NCBI GenBank assembly: GCA_027858835.1
Contig: JAQIBY010000145.1
Coordinates: 1 to 32,047, forward strand
DNA: 32,047 nt
From: Bacteroidales bacterium
GTDB lineage: Bacteria > Bacteroidota > Bacteroidia > Bacteroidales > ML635J-15
Direction of reading: 5' to 3'
Position numbers and translations under genes: made by a program
In this document: positions 1-7,903 of the stretch, piece by piece
How the letters are laid out: every line of letters begins with the position of its first letter
How positions within the stretch are numbered: the first letter of the stretch is position 1
Notes under the pieces: generated by a model
What the model saw: only the letters and a program-made list of their open reading frames with translations
Databases searched by the model: none
Told to the model about the DNA's origin: nothing

Positions 1-131
1 CCGAAAATTTAAAAACCGTCGATAAGTACATAGAACAAATATCCTGCTATTTTGGCCGGGGTGTAGTTCAACCGGGAATAATCGCTGGGTCGTGCCGACC
101 GCTCATATTCCTATTTATTATGGCTAGTAAT

Positions 132-773
132 TTAATCATTTAAACTATATCTAACCAGTTGTTTTCGAATTGTAGAATAACTGCGTGAGTAAGAATATTC
201 ATTAGTAATAATACCTGTATTTTTAGAAAAGTGCTTGTTAAAATAACGGGGACTCCAACTATTTCCGTATTTAGGATTTAAGTTTACTGTTTTCTTAAAG
301 TTCAAAACTTCAAAGCTTCCTGATGGAACAGTAATTATCTCATTCTCCCTTTCCATTTTACAAGTAATTGTAAAAATTGTATCTAAATCATTTAATACTA
401 CATTTTCCAATAAGATATCTGTAAAATTAGTCTGAGAAAAGAAGATTTTTCCTTCATGATTTACTAAATAACCAATCGAATCTCTATAATATCCAGGAGA
501 AATTATAGAAGAGCTAAAATCACCATTATACTCGATCTTAAAATATTTCAAATTATTAATAATGGTATCTTTTGAAATGAAAACACTATCTGTTGAGAGT
601 AGAGATTCTTCAACTAAGTTTGTGTCAATCATTACTCCTTGATAAATCCAATAATTTCCAACAGACAATGGGAAATATTCTAATGAATCATTTATTTCTT
701 CATTGACGTTTTCATCCTTTTGGCATGAATAAATAATACTACAAATGGCTAATACTAAAACTATTTTTCTCAT
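132..773 (-). CDS. Hypothetical lipoprotein, 213 aa
   Basis: The protein starts with a short basic, hydrophobic signal peptide ending in a lipobox (IIYSC, Cys17), so it is probably exported and lipidated. The rest is soluble and strand-rich, with repeated aromatic and Asn/Asp-rich segments, including YFPLSVGNYWIYQG near residues 33-46. Similar 'LxxGNxWxY' openings occur in Bacteroidota lipoproteins of unknown function, but I do not recognise a named family. The ATG at 771-773 is the only start that keeps the signal peptide. The gene is AT-rich, lies in an accessory stretch of minus-strand genes, and its start is about 160 bp from hairpin element A. No function is assigned. Confidence 0.75.
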   Translation of the reverse strand: MRKIVLVLAICSIIYSCQKDENVNEEINDSLEYFPLSVGNYWIYQGVMIDTNLVEESLLSTDSVFISKDTIINNLKYFKIEYNGDFSSSIISPGYYRDSIGYLVNHEGKIFFSQTNFTDILLENVVLNDLDTIFTITCKMERENEIITVPSGSFEVLNFKKTVNLNPKYGNSWSPRYFNKHFSKNTGIITNEYSYSRSYSTIRKQLVRYSLND

Positions 774-868
774 ATTCTATATTGATAAGTAATCTAATAT
801 CCTATTTAACGTATACTTATAAACGAAACAATTATTTGTTTATTATGTACTTGCCAATTATTAGCCAT

Positions 869-937
869 AACTTAGAAATAGAGGTAATATTGAGAATTAA
901 AGTAATATGTTATTCCATTTTTAAATAAACCACAACG
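869..937. repeat. 69-bp direct repeat, copy 1
   Basis: This segment matches 2057-2125 at 68 of 69 positions by direct reading; the single difference is G versus A in the middle. Read on the minus strand it lies immediately downstream of the GTTGTGG end of a hairpin element and leads towards the start of the lipoprotein gene. Identity stops at the CAACG shared with the hairpin. Confidence 0.95.
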
Positions 938-1056
938 TTTCGCATATGCGCTGACGGGCATTTATAGTTGTAAATATATGGATTTTTCATCAGCCTTAAA
1001 AAAGCTATAATCATTTGATTTTCAGTTAATTGCCCGTTTGAGTGTATGCATTGTTG
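933..1056 (-). repeat. Hairpin element A (attC-like imperfect inverted repeat)
   Basis: The outer ends are CAAC (933-936) and GTTG (1053-1056). The arms pair imperfectly through GCATAT/GTATGC-like segments, and the inner ends pair exactly (ACGGGCA with TGCCCGT). The loop of about 70 bp is AT-rich. Read on the minus strand, the element follows the stop codon of the FISUMP lipoprotein gene within about 10 bases. Long imperfect hairpins with conserved AAC/GTT outer triplets placed 3' of single genes are the layout of integron attC sites. No integrase is visible, so the functional label is inference. Confidence 0.6.
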
Positions 1057-1063
1057 CTGGGCG

Positions 1064-1963
1064 TTATTCCTTGACACATCTAACTGACAATCCTGTATTA
1101 TTTGGTTTTGATAATCTTCTCAAAGACTTTAGAGTCTCATAGATTTGTCTGCAATAAAACCATGGCTCTATGTTTTCAATCTCTTTATTTTCAATTGATG
1201 TCCAATAATATGCTGAACCATCATTATAGTAAATAACGGCAAGGGAAGTGTCTCGTATTCCACTCCATTTTACACCAAAATCAAATTCTCCTCCATCCCA
1301 TAAATATTCTGCTTGATAAACTCCTCTCCAGTGATCATCATAGATATGTTCATCAGGTATTCCTAATTGTTTTTCCAATCTAACCCAATCATTATCGGTT
1401 GGTAGTTTCCATCCCGCAGGTAATGCATAAACAGCGGACTCATGTGTATATAACCTTCCTAATGAAGAATAATTTACACTATCATCATTATAATACCATG
1501 AATTATCTATATAATAATTTAGGTTCTCCGCAAACCACCACTTCTCTCCAATCTTGACAATCTTATATTGTTTACCATCTCTTGAATCTATAAATATATC
1601 AGTTTCATTTGCCTCTGTAGTAAAACTATTTTCAGCACCATATGACAAACCAATCTCATTTATAGCAAAAGCACGGACATAATATTTTGTCTTTGGAATC
1701 AAGTCTGTAATCATATAATCAAGACTATTTGCATTTCCTTTAGAAAAAGTAGAATTTTCAATTGTTGGTAATTCATTAGTAGACCAGCAGATTCCTATCG
1801 TATCGATATTCGAATTACCATCATTTGTAACAAAGCACGAAATGTTAACTGTATAATTAGTAATATTCGTAACGGAAACTTCGTTTAAACTTGGTAATTC
1901 AACATCTTCTTCACAACTTATTAGGGTAATCAAAAGAAACAAAATACTCAATGCTTTATTCAT
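1064..1963 (-). CDS. Fn3/FISUMP-domain lipoprotein, 299 aa
   Basis: A lipoprotein signal peptide ends at Cys17 (LITLISC). Residues about 25-117 look like a fibronectin type III-like domain, with a TGLxPxTxYYVRAFA-type ending (TDLIPKTKYYVRAFAINE). Residues about 122-299 match the 'Fibrobacter succinogenes major paralogous' (FISUMP) domain: the DGKQYKIVKIGEKWWFAENL opening, LPAGWKLPTDNDW in the middle and GLSVRCVKE at the end. Such proteins are common cell-surface lipoproteins in Bacteroidota and Fibrobacter, with no established biochemical role. The stop codon abuts hairpin element A, and the start is 158 bp from element B, so it occupies a complete gene-plus-site unit. Confidence 0.85.
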   Translation of the reverse strand: MNKALSILFLLITLISCEEDVELPSLNEVSVTNITNYTVNISCFVTNDGNSNIDTIGICWSTNELPTIENSTFSKGNANSLDYMITDLIPKTKYYVRAFAINEIGLSYGAENSFTTEANETDIFIDSRDGKQYKIVKIGEKWWFAENLNYYIDNSWYYNDDSVNYSSLGRLYTHESAVYALPAGWKLPTDNDWVRLEKQLGIPDEHIYDDHWRGVYQAEYLWDGGEFDFGVKWSGIRDTSLAVIYYNDGSAYYWTSIENKEIENIEPWFYCRQIYETLKSLRRLSKPNNTGLSVRCVKE

Positions 1964-2056
1964 AATTAATGCCTATTTTTTTATATTATATCAAACTCTT
2001 TTTTCAATTTAATATTGTTCAAAATTTTTACCTACGGTCTATCTCTAATGCCCTAC

Positions 2057-2125
2057 AACTTAGAAATAGAGGTAATATTGAGAATTAAAATAATATGTTA
2101 TTCCATTTTTAAATAAACCACAACG
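2057..2125. repeat. 69-bp direct repeat, copy 2
   Basis: This is the partner of 869-937, with one mismatch in 69 positions. It occupies the same relative place: between the start of a minus-strand gene and the CAACG end of a hairpin element. Confidence 0.95.
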
Positions 2126-2243
2126 ATTGCAATATTCGTTGGCCGGGATTTCGAAGCTCCAACTTGTCAAACTGTTACAATTTTGACTAAATGTACAAAA
2201 GTTGAAATTACCCACATCCCCGGCTTACGTATATTGCGTGTTG
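2121..2243 (-). repeat. Hairpin element B (attC-like imperfect inverted repeat)
   Basis: The outer ends are CAAC (2121-2124) and GTTG (2240-2243). The arms pair well: GCAATATTCG in the left arm with CGTATATTGC in the right, and GGCCGGG with CCCCGGC at the inner ends. The roughly 70-base loop is shared with element C, 19.6 kb away, including the segment GAAGCTCCAACTT. The element lies about 12 bases 3' of the Fic stop codon on the minus strand. It is interpreted as an integron-like attachment site, by structure only. Confidence 0.6.
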
Positions 2244-2255
2244 CGCTTTCGTGCT

Positions 2256-3017
2256 TTATTTCAAACAATTCGGAAGTATTTCTAAAAATCCGACACATTT
2301 ATTGTAATCCAATTCGTAAAAATCAACTCCTAAGTTAATTGTTTCATAATATCTTACTTGATTCTTTTTATAGTATTCTTCAGATGATATTTTCCAGAAA
2401 TTTCGACCTAACTTTTCAGTTATAAACCATTTTTCCATCAATCGAGCTGCTCTGCCATTTCCATCTCTAAATGGATGAATATGAGCAAATCGTAAATGAA
2501 TCAAGGAAGCAAAATAAAAAACTTCTATTTCTTTGATATCAATAGAAATCAGTTCTTCTACATCCTTAAATAACAAATCCATTTCTCTTTCCACAAATTC
2601 TGGCTCTACAGCCATATAAGCTAAACCTGATTTACCAAAAACTCCAACTTGTTCAATACGATATTTTCCTCTTTTACTTCTTATTAATAATGTATCCGAA
2701 AATATTTTATGGCAATTCAATAAATTTTTCTCATTCAGCTTGTTTTCTTGTGCAAATCCATAAGCTTCAATCAAATCCTCAATTTCTTCAATTTCTTTTC
2801 CTACTTTGAATTTATCCTTGTTCATTTCATAATTCATGTAAGAATTCAAATCGATACTATTTCCTTCTATATTTGATGAGTAAACAGCTGAAGACTTTGT
2901 TAAATATTCAAATTTTCCACGGTTTTCCGAGAAATCAAATTCTTTAATTAATTTGAGGATTTCGTTTCCAATTGACTCTTTATATATCTTCAAATATTTC
3001 TTGTCAGTTATTCTCAT
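2256..3017 (-). CDS. Fic family protein (class II, N-terminal inhibitory motif)
   Basis: Fic enzymes usually transfer AMP from ATP to hydroxyl groups of target proteins. The core motif HPFRDGNGRAAR is intact, with catalytic His at about residue 181 and the GNGR anion hole. An N-terminal inhibitory motif of the form S-x-x-x-E-G (SSNIEG) is also present, which places it among self-inhibited class II Fic proteins. The ATG at 3015-3017 is preferred over the TTG at 3026, giving 253 aa. A second reading frame upstream overlaps the first 14 bases. No separate antitoxin is recognised. The gene sits in the accessory, hairpin-flanked stretch; its target is unknown, and it could be a regulator or a toxin-like module. 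Confidence 0.9.
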   Translation of the reverse strand: MRITDKKYLKIYKESIGNEILKLIKEFDFSENRGKFEYLTKSSAVYSSNIEGNSIDLNSYMNYEMNKDKFKVGKEIEEIEDLIEAYGFAQENKLNEKNLLNCHKIFSDTLLIRSKRGKYRIEQVGVFGKSGLAYMAVEPEFVEREMDLLFKDVEELISIDIKEIEVFYFASLIHLRFAHIHPFRDGNGRAARLMEKWFITEKLGRNFWKISSEEYYKKNQVRYYETINLGVDFYELDYNKCVGFLEILPNCLK

Positions 3018-3237
3018 AAAGTCCAATTATTAAAACACAAATATACGCTTTTAAAGTGTCATTTCCTTTTGCCACCGGGTCTTTCTCAGCATGAAGCGCA
3101 ACTCCTTTCCCCTCACAAAACATACATAATACAGCTATTATTTCGTGTAAATTCACATGTTCTGAGGCAATCTTCACATCAAATATAGCAAAAACTAAAT
3201 GAATAATTTCATCGATGAAGGCGGAATTTGTTGGGAA
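3004..3237 (-). other. Open frame upstream of fic, possible small gene or gene remnant
   Basis: A minus-strand frame of 77 sense codons is open from 3237 to a TGA at 3004-3006 and overlaps the Fic start by 14 bases. It encodes segments such as CEGKGVALHAEKDPVAKG. Possible starts are GTG at 3175-3177 or ATG at 3121-3123; neither has a convincing ribosome-binding site. Another frame of the same DNA reads KELRFMLRKTRWQKEMTL before a stop, which I vaguely recall from Bacteroidota hypotheticals, so the frame cannot be settled. I treat this as a remnant or dispersed-repeat fragment. Confidence 0.2.
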
Positions 3238-3680
3238 TTATTAACAAAATTTTTCAAATCTGTTGCTTTGTCACCATTAGGGTCTCGTTTAAGATAAAGT
3301 AGATTATTTGTTAAGTCAAAATTGAATTGGCGGTGAAGAGTTTTGGCTTTTTGCAAGCCGAATAATTGACTTGTAGCAGAGAGCAGGCAAAAATGCTAGA
3401 TGCAGATTGGACAATAAAAAATATTTTTTGCTACCAATAGAATGTGCATTCGTTAAATCAATGGTATAATATGAGAAAATTTTGCTAAAAAAAGAAATAT
3501 TCCGTGAAGCATAAAAACTTATAATTCATACACATATTCGTTTTTAAACATTTACAAACGAATGACAAACGAAAGCAAATGTTTATTAACCGACTAGCAG
3601 GGTGTTATCGCCGTACGTTTGCATCGAGCAATCAAAACATGGCTCATCGAAATTGAATATTAATTTTAAAATTTACTGTT
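3238..3680. other. AT-rich intergenic region upstream of ssb
   Basis: I see no gene here. An 8-bp inverted pair (AAACATTT / AAATGTTT) lies around 3547-3590. No clean TAnnTTTG element was found close to the ssb start. The stretch probably marks the border between the accessory region and the conserved block. Confidence 0.5.
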
Positions 3681-4016
3681 ATGAATTTAAACAATCATGT
3701 ATTATTAATCGGAAACCTGGGCGGAGACCCTGAATTGAAATCTTTTGAAAACGGAACAAAAGTTTTGAACCTGAGTATGGCAACCAATGAGTCGTATAAA
3801 GATTCAAAAGGCGAGCGACAAACAAAAACAGACTGGCACCGACTGGTGATTTTCGGCAAACAAGCAGAAGTTATTGCAGAATATTGCAAATCGGGTTCAA
3901 AACTTGCGATTGAAGGTAAATTACAAACACGCAGTTATGAGCAGGATAAGGAAAAACGCTATATTACTGAGGTTATCGTGCAGGAATTTATTTTTCTTGA
4001 TACTAAAAAATCGTAG
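3681..4016 (+). CDS. ssb: Single-stranded DNA-binding protein, short form without acidic tail
   Basis: The 111-residue protein is an SSB-type OB fold: VLLIGNLGGDPELK at the start, ATNESYKDSKGERQTKTDWH in the middle, and EYCKSGSKLAIEGKLQTRSY with YITEVIVQEFIFL at the end. It binds single-stranded DNA during replication, repair or recombination. Canonical SSBs carry a flexible tail with an acidic tip that recruits partner proteins. This one stops right after the OB fold (LDTKKS), with no acidic tip. It is probably an accessory SSB, with a full-length copy elsewhere in the genome. It is monocistronic and followed by a strong terminator. Confidence 0.92.
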   Translation: MNLNNHVLLIGNLGGDPELKSFENGTKVLNLSMATNESYKDSKGERQTKTDWHRLVIFGKQAEVIAEYCKSGSKLAIEGKLQTRSYEQDKEKRYITEVIVQEFIFLDTKKS

Positions 4017-4035
4017 TGATTTGCTTTTAATGACG

Positions 4036-4066
4036 AAAGCCCGGCAGGATCTGTCGGGCTTTTTTT
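4036..4066 (+). terminator. Rho-independent terminator of ssb
   Basis: A 12-bp stem (AAAGCCCGGCAG with CTGTCGGGCTTT, one G-U pair) with a GAT loop is followed by six T residues. It lies 20 bases after the ssb stop codon and points in the plus direction. On the minus strand there is no U tract, so it does not obviously serve the convergent peptidase gene. Confidence 0.92.
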
Positions 4067-4081
4067 ATTTTACATGAAAAA

Positions 4082-6253
4082 TTACAAATTCTCCATCAAA
4101 AAGTCTGTCATTTTTGTGTAGAGGTGTAATCGGGTATTTCCGCCGTAAATTCCGTGATCTTTATTCGGATATACCATCATTTCAAACTGTTTGTTTGCTG
4201 CCACCAGTTTACTGACATAATCCATTGTATTTTGATAATGTACGTTATCATCAGCGCTACCATGGACAAGCAATAAGTTTCCATCCATTTTATTGGCATG
4301 ATTAATTGGCGAATTCTGATCATAACCGGCTTCATTTTCTTGCGGTAAGCCATTATAACGTTCAGTATAAATGGTGTCGTAATATCTCCAATTCGTTACG
4401 GGAGCCACTGCTATGCCGGCTGTAAACACATCTGCGCCAAGCGACATACAAAGACTAGTCATGTATCCGCCGTAAGACCACCCGAACATTCCGATACGAT
4501 CTTCATCAACGTATTTTAGTTTCGCCAACTGACGTGCCGCTGCAATTTGGTCTAAGGTTTCATATTTACCAAGTTCGCCATAAGTTACTTGCCTAAAATC
4601 ACGGCCTCTGGCACCGGTTCCTCGATTGTCAACAGAAACCACGATATATCCCTGTTGTGCCAGCATTTGCCACCACGCCATATTATGATCCCAATCATCA
4701 GTTACGGTTTGAGAACCCGGACCGCCGTATGTGTACATTAAAACCGGATATTTTTTACGTTTTTTGAATTTGGGAGGTTTAATAATCCAGGCATTGAGCT
4801 CTGTTCCATCATCACCGGTAAGGGTGATGAATTCTTTTTGCACCCATCCGTATTCACCCATTTTCTTTTTCAAGCCTTCATTATCTTCCAGCACACGAAC
4901 TAATTCGCCATCAGACTTATGCAAAGTCACTTTTACGGGTTTATTTGCTGTGGTATGCTCTTGGATATAATAATCATATGTTTTGCTGAAATGCACTTTT
5001 GTGGTTCCCAATTCAGGATTAATTCGTTCTCTTTCACTTCCGTCTGTAGTTACGTAATACACATCGCGCTGCATGGGAGAACGTTCTGCTGACTGATAAT
5101 AAAATCGCTTATTTTTCTCATCATAGCCATAAAAATCTGTAACTTCCCATTCTCCTGACGTAATCTGACCTTTTAAAACTCCCTCCATATCGTAGCTATA
5201 CAAATGTCTGAACCCATCATTTTCATGAGACATAACAAATAGTTCGCCATTGGGTAGGAAAGTTAAATCATCATGCAATTCGTGATATTTTTCTGTTTTA
5301 AGATTGAGTAAGATGCTTGACACACCGGTTTCGGCATTGACTTTATGCAAGGTAAGATTATTTTGCAGTCGATTTAAAGTAATGACAGATAATACACCGG
5401 GACGTTTTGTCCACTGTAATCTTGGAATATAAGTTTCGTCCTTGGTTTCAAGTTCAATTGTTTGTGTCTTTAAATCGCCAAGATCAAAAATATGCACAGA
5501 AACTTGAGAGTTCTTCTCCCCTGCTTTCGGATATTTGTAGCGATATTCATCGGGATACAATGCTCCATATATCGGCATATTAAACTCTTTCACACCCGAC
5601 TCATCGGTTTTAAGAAATGCTATATATCGACTGTCTTCTGACCACTGATAGGCTTTTGAAAAACCAAACTCTTCCTCATACACCCAATCAGGGGCACCGT
5701 TGATGATGTGATTTTTCTTTCCATCTTTAGTAACTTGCATTAAATCACCATCACGAAGTCTATAGACATAAATATTATTCTCAAACACATAAGCGACATT
5801 TTTACTGTCGGGCGAAAACTCAGCCAATTGCACTTTTGAATCTTCATTTAAAGGCGTAACTTTCTTACTGTCAATATCATAAATATAATAATTTGCCTTG
5901 AATGAATGTCTGTAAATTGGCTCATAATCTGTTGAAATCAGCAAATGAGTCTCATCAGCATTGAAGGAATACTCCATAATCCAATCTTGCTCAAATATTT
6001 CAGGGAAATCCGTTAAATTAAAAAGCTCTGTTTCATTTTGTCCGGTTTCATAATCGACTTTAATAACCGCATTTCTTCTCATACTCAGTTTTGTATAATG
6101 CGCTCCATCATTCATTGAGCGAATGCCTGTTACTGTATTTTGTCTAAATGTTCCTTTTGACCAAATGTCTTCAAGCGTGATATCTTCAGAGGAAAATCCT
6201 GACATTGAGAAGATTAAAAAAAGGCTGCTTAGTATTAGTGCAAATCGTTTCAT
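4082..6253 (-). CDS. Dipeptidyl peptidase IV (S9B prolyl oligopeptidase family)
   Basis: This secreted serine peptidase removes Xaa-Pro (or Xaa-Ala) dipeptides from peptide N-termini. It has a signal peptide (MKRFALILSSLFLIFSMSGF), an N-terminal beta-propeller with the substrate-amine-binding double-Glu motif (WVYEEEFGF), and a C-terminal alpha/beta hydrolase domain. The triad is Ser593 in GWSYGGYM, Asp668 in HGSADDNVH and His700 in KDHGIYGG, with spacing close to the animal enzyme. The ATG at 6251-6253 is chosen because a promoter lies just upstream and an extension to 6304 would place non-signal residues before the signal peptide. At 723 aa it is full length. Its neighbour is a peptide transporter, suggesting a protein-degradation role. 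Confidence 0.95.
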   Translation of the reverse strand: MKRFALILSSLFLIFSMSGFSSEDITLEDIWSKGTFRQNTVTGIRSMNDGAHYTKLSMRRNAVIKVDYETGQNETELFNLTDFPEIFEQDWIMEYSFNADETHLLISTDYEPIYRHSFKANYYIYDIDSKKVTPLNEDSKVQLAEFSPDSKNVAYVFENNIYVYRLRDGDLMQVTKDGKKNHIINGAPDWVYEEEFGFSKAYQWSEDSRYIAFLKTDESGVKEFNMPIYGALYPDEYRYKYPKAGEKNSQVSVHIFDLGDLKTQTIELETKDETYIPRLQWTKRPGVLSVITLNRLQNNLTLHKVNAETGVSSILLNLKTEKYHELHDDLTFLPNGELFVMSHENDGFRHLYSYDMEGVLKGQITSGEWEVTDFYGYDEKNKRFYYQSAERSPMQRDVYYVTTDGSERERINPELGTTKVHFSKTYDYYIQEHTTANKPVKVTLHKSDGELVRVLEDNEGLKKKMGEYGWVQKEFITLTGDDGTELNAWIIKPPKFKKRKKYPVLMYTYGGPGSQTVTDDWDHNMAWWQMLAQQGYIVVSVDNRGTGARGRDFRQVTYGELGKYETLDQIAAARQLAKLKYVDEDRIGMFGWSYGGYMTSLCMSLGADVFTAGIAVAPVTNWRYYDTIYTERYNGLPQENEAGYDQNSPINHANKMDGNLLLVHGSADDNVHYQNTMDYVSKLVAANKQFEMMVYPNKDHGIYGGNTRLHLYTKMTDFLMENL

Positions 6254-6275
6254 AAGATAAAAATTTTTATTCAAA

Positions 6276-6305
6276 CAAAAATAGCAAAATGCAAGATGAA
6301 ACAAA
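6276..6305 (-). promoter_or_regulatory. Bacteroidota-type promoter of the DPP IV gene
   Basis: Read on the minus strand, TTTG (6302-6305) is followed after 18 bases by TATTTTTG (6276-6283), matching the TTTG-N19-TAnnTTTG consensus of Bacteroidota housekeeping promoters. The start codon lies 22 bases downstream. This supports the ATG at 6253 rather than the longer frame. Confidence 0.65.
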
Positions 6306-6357
6306 GCAAGAAATTAAGATTTAAGGTTTTTTTATGAGATATGAAAGGATTTCCAAC

Positions 6358-6379
6358 TCTCGCTTTTCGCTAAGCGAGA
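6358..6379. repeat. 8-bp hairpin between transporter and DPP IV genes
   Basis: TCTCGCTT (6358-6365) and AAGCGAGA (6372-6379) form a perfect 8-bp stem with a six-base loop. It lies downstream of the peptide transporter stop codon on the minus strand but has no U tract. It may be a weak terminator or a 3'-end stabiliser. Confidence 0.5.
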
Positions 6380-6394
6380 ATCAGAAGAAATAGC

Positions 6395-7828
6395 CTATCG
6401 TTGTCTTACAATTTTATCATACATGAAAAGCATAATAAAACATGCAATTCCGATTCCGGAAAAAATCATCCAGATATCTGATGGATTATAGGTTTCCCAA
6501 AGATACTTGGTTAACTCACCGGCATTCATTCCTAGGGCATCCTGACCAATAATAAATAAGTCTGTTTTTGTAAATGCATCGCTTATTTCAGGAACTTCAA
6601 TTCCACGGGCGACCAAATCCTTTGTGAGCAATACGGATTTATCAGCCATTTCCCCGTACAATCCTCCGGACAACCATCCGGCAAGATAGTTTCCGCCGGC
6701 CATAGGAAGAAATGAGCAGCCCATGTACAAGGCAACTTTATCTTTTGGAGCAATTCTGCCAATGTATTCCGTAATTTTCGGACTGCTAGCCATTTCCCCA
6801 AGTCCGAACACAAGAATGGTAATGAATAAATACAGTGGATTGCTTTGCATAAATGTTAAACCCAAACCAATTGCACTGACAAGGAAACCCGTCATCATAG
6901 CATTAACGGGTCGCCATTTCATCACTCCCCAGGAAACGAGCAATTGAAAAATAATGATATAAAGTGCATCGAGATTGGTCATCATTTCAGGCGCAATGGT
7001 TCCTTCGGGAGTCCCTGCATTTCGAGCCAACCAAGGCCAAAACTTATAAATAGCGTCATAGACTATGCTTGTATCCATCCAATCGGCAATGTAAACCGGG
7101 AGTGTGTAAAACAGTTGATTATACATTGTCCAAAAGCCGATAATAATAAACAGAAACAACACAAATTTTCCGTCTGACAAAGCCACTCCGATATTTTTAA
7201 TTACTTGCTTGATTTCCTGACCAACAGAGATTCCTTTTTTCTCGGTCTTTTCATCTTTATCAAAAAACAACAAAGTGAGCAATCCATTGATAATCATTAA
7301 TGCTGCAGCAAAATAAAACACATTTGACCAACTGATAATTCTCAATTTTGCAGCAGTAATCGGACCAATAAAAGCGCCAATATTGACCATCATGTAAAAG
7401 ATTCCGAAACCGATGGAAGATGTTTTTTCCGTAGTTGTTTTCGCAACAGTTGCAGAAATAATTGGCTTAAAAAGCCCGGCCCCGATAGCAGTAATTGAAA
7501 ATGCGAAAAACACTCCTTCATACGATGTGAAAATGCCCATAGATGCATATCCAACGGCGAGAAATGCAAAAGAGACAAACAACATTCTTCGAAATCCGAA
7601 GCGATCAGCAATTGCACCTGTAATCACAGGCATGAGATAAAGCGTTCCGACGATTATCCCCATCATTGTTCCTTTTTGCGCCTGGGTAAAACCGAGGGCT
7701 CCTTCAGCTTTTGAACCTGTTAAATACAATGCCAGCACCATAAACATTCCATACCAGGCATAGCGTTCAAAAAGCTCGAGGGTATTGGCAACCCAAAATT
7801 TTCTCGGGAATCGTTGAAATACATTCAT
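6395..7828 (-). CDS. POT/PTR2-family proton-coupled oligopeptide transporter
   Basis: This inner-membrane protein of about 477 aa has some 12-14 membrane segments and belongs to the proton-dependent oligopeptide transporter family, which imports di- and tripeptides. The ExxERxxxYG motif is present near the N-terminus (ELFERYAWYG). FGIFYMMVNIGAF fits the PTR2 second signature at every position, and GAIADRFGFRRM is the usual loop 2-3 motif. The ATG at 7826-7828 is preferred to the TTG at 7837. It sits downstream of iorAB and upstream of DPP IV on the same strand. DPP IV would release the dipeptides that this carrier can import. Confidence 0.88.
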   Translation of the reverse strand: MNVFQRFPRKFWVANTLELFERYAWYGMFMVLALYLTGSKAEGALGFTQAQKGTMMGIIVGTLYLMPVITGAIADRFGFRRMLFVSFAFLAVGYASMGIFTSYEGVFFAFSITAIGAGLFKPIISATVAKTTTEKTSSIGFGIFYMMVNIGAFIGPITAAKLRIISWSNVFYFAAALMIINGLLTLLFFDKDEKTEKKGISVGQEIKQVIKNIGVALSDGKFVLFLFIIIGFWTMYNQLFYTLPVYIADWMDTSIVYDAIYKFWPWLARNAGTPEGTIAPEMMTNLDALYIIIFQLLVSWGVMKWRPVNAMMTGFLVSAIGLGLTFMQSNPLYLFITILVFGLGEMASSPKITEYIGRIAPKDKVALYMGCSFLPMAGGNYLAGWLSGGLYGEMADKSVLLTKDLVARGIEVPEISDAFTKTDLFIIGQDALGMNAGELTKYLWETYNPSDIWMIFSGIGIACFIMLFMYDKIVRQR

Positions 7829-7844
7829 CACAAACAAAATTAAA

Positions 7845-7885
7845 CAATAAAAGCATCGAACAGGCTGCTGTTGATGCTTTTATTG
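7845..7885 (-). terminator. Long hairpin between iorB and the peptide transporter
   Basis: A near-perfect 18-bp stem joins CAATAAAAGCATC plus AACAG to CTGTT plus GATGCTTTTATTG, with one bulged G and a four-base GCTG loop. It lies 18 bases after the iorB stop codon on the minus strand, and T-rich sequence follows it. It probably ends the iorAB transcript, although the U tract is interrupted. Being nearly symmetric, it could act in either direction. Confidence 0.6.
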
Positions 7886-7903
7886 TGATAGTATTAAATC
7901 ATT

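Larger units (their letters stand above)
774..1063. other. Intergenic region: shared 69-bp flank plus hairpin element A
   Basis: No gene is seen in these 290 bases. The left part is AT-rich upstream sequence of the lipoprotein gene. The segment 869-937 is repeated with one mismatch at 2057-2125. It is followed directly by hairpin element A (933-1056), which ends a few bases from the stop codon of the next minus-strand gene. Confidence 0.8.
1964..2255. other. Intergenic region: second copy of the flank plus hairpin element B
   Basis: No gene is seen. The region holds AT-rich upstream sequence for the FISUMP gene, the second copy of the 69-bp repeat (2057-2125), and hairpin element B (2121-2243) running up to the Fic stop codon. 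Confidence 0.8.

Noticed and set aside
1-131. A fourth hairpin element 3' of the first lipoprotein gene
   Set aside because: A small hairpin (GGTCG TGC CGACC) and GTTCAAC are present, but no CAAC/GTTG pair with matching arms could be found.
933-2243. Hairpins A and B as ordinary terminators
   Set aside because: The loops of about 70 bases, the lack of U tracts and the conserved outer CAAC/GTTG ends do not fit rho-independent terminators.
6254-6304. Longer N-terminus of the DPP IV frame
   Set aside because: It would put 17 non-signal residues before a clear signal peptide and would overlap the promoter at 6276-6305.
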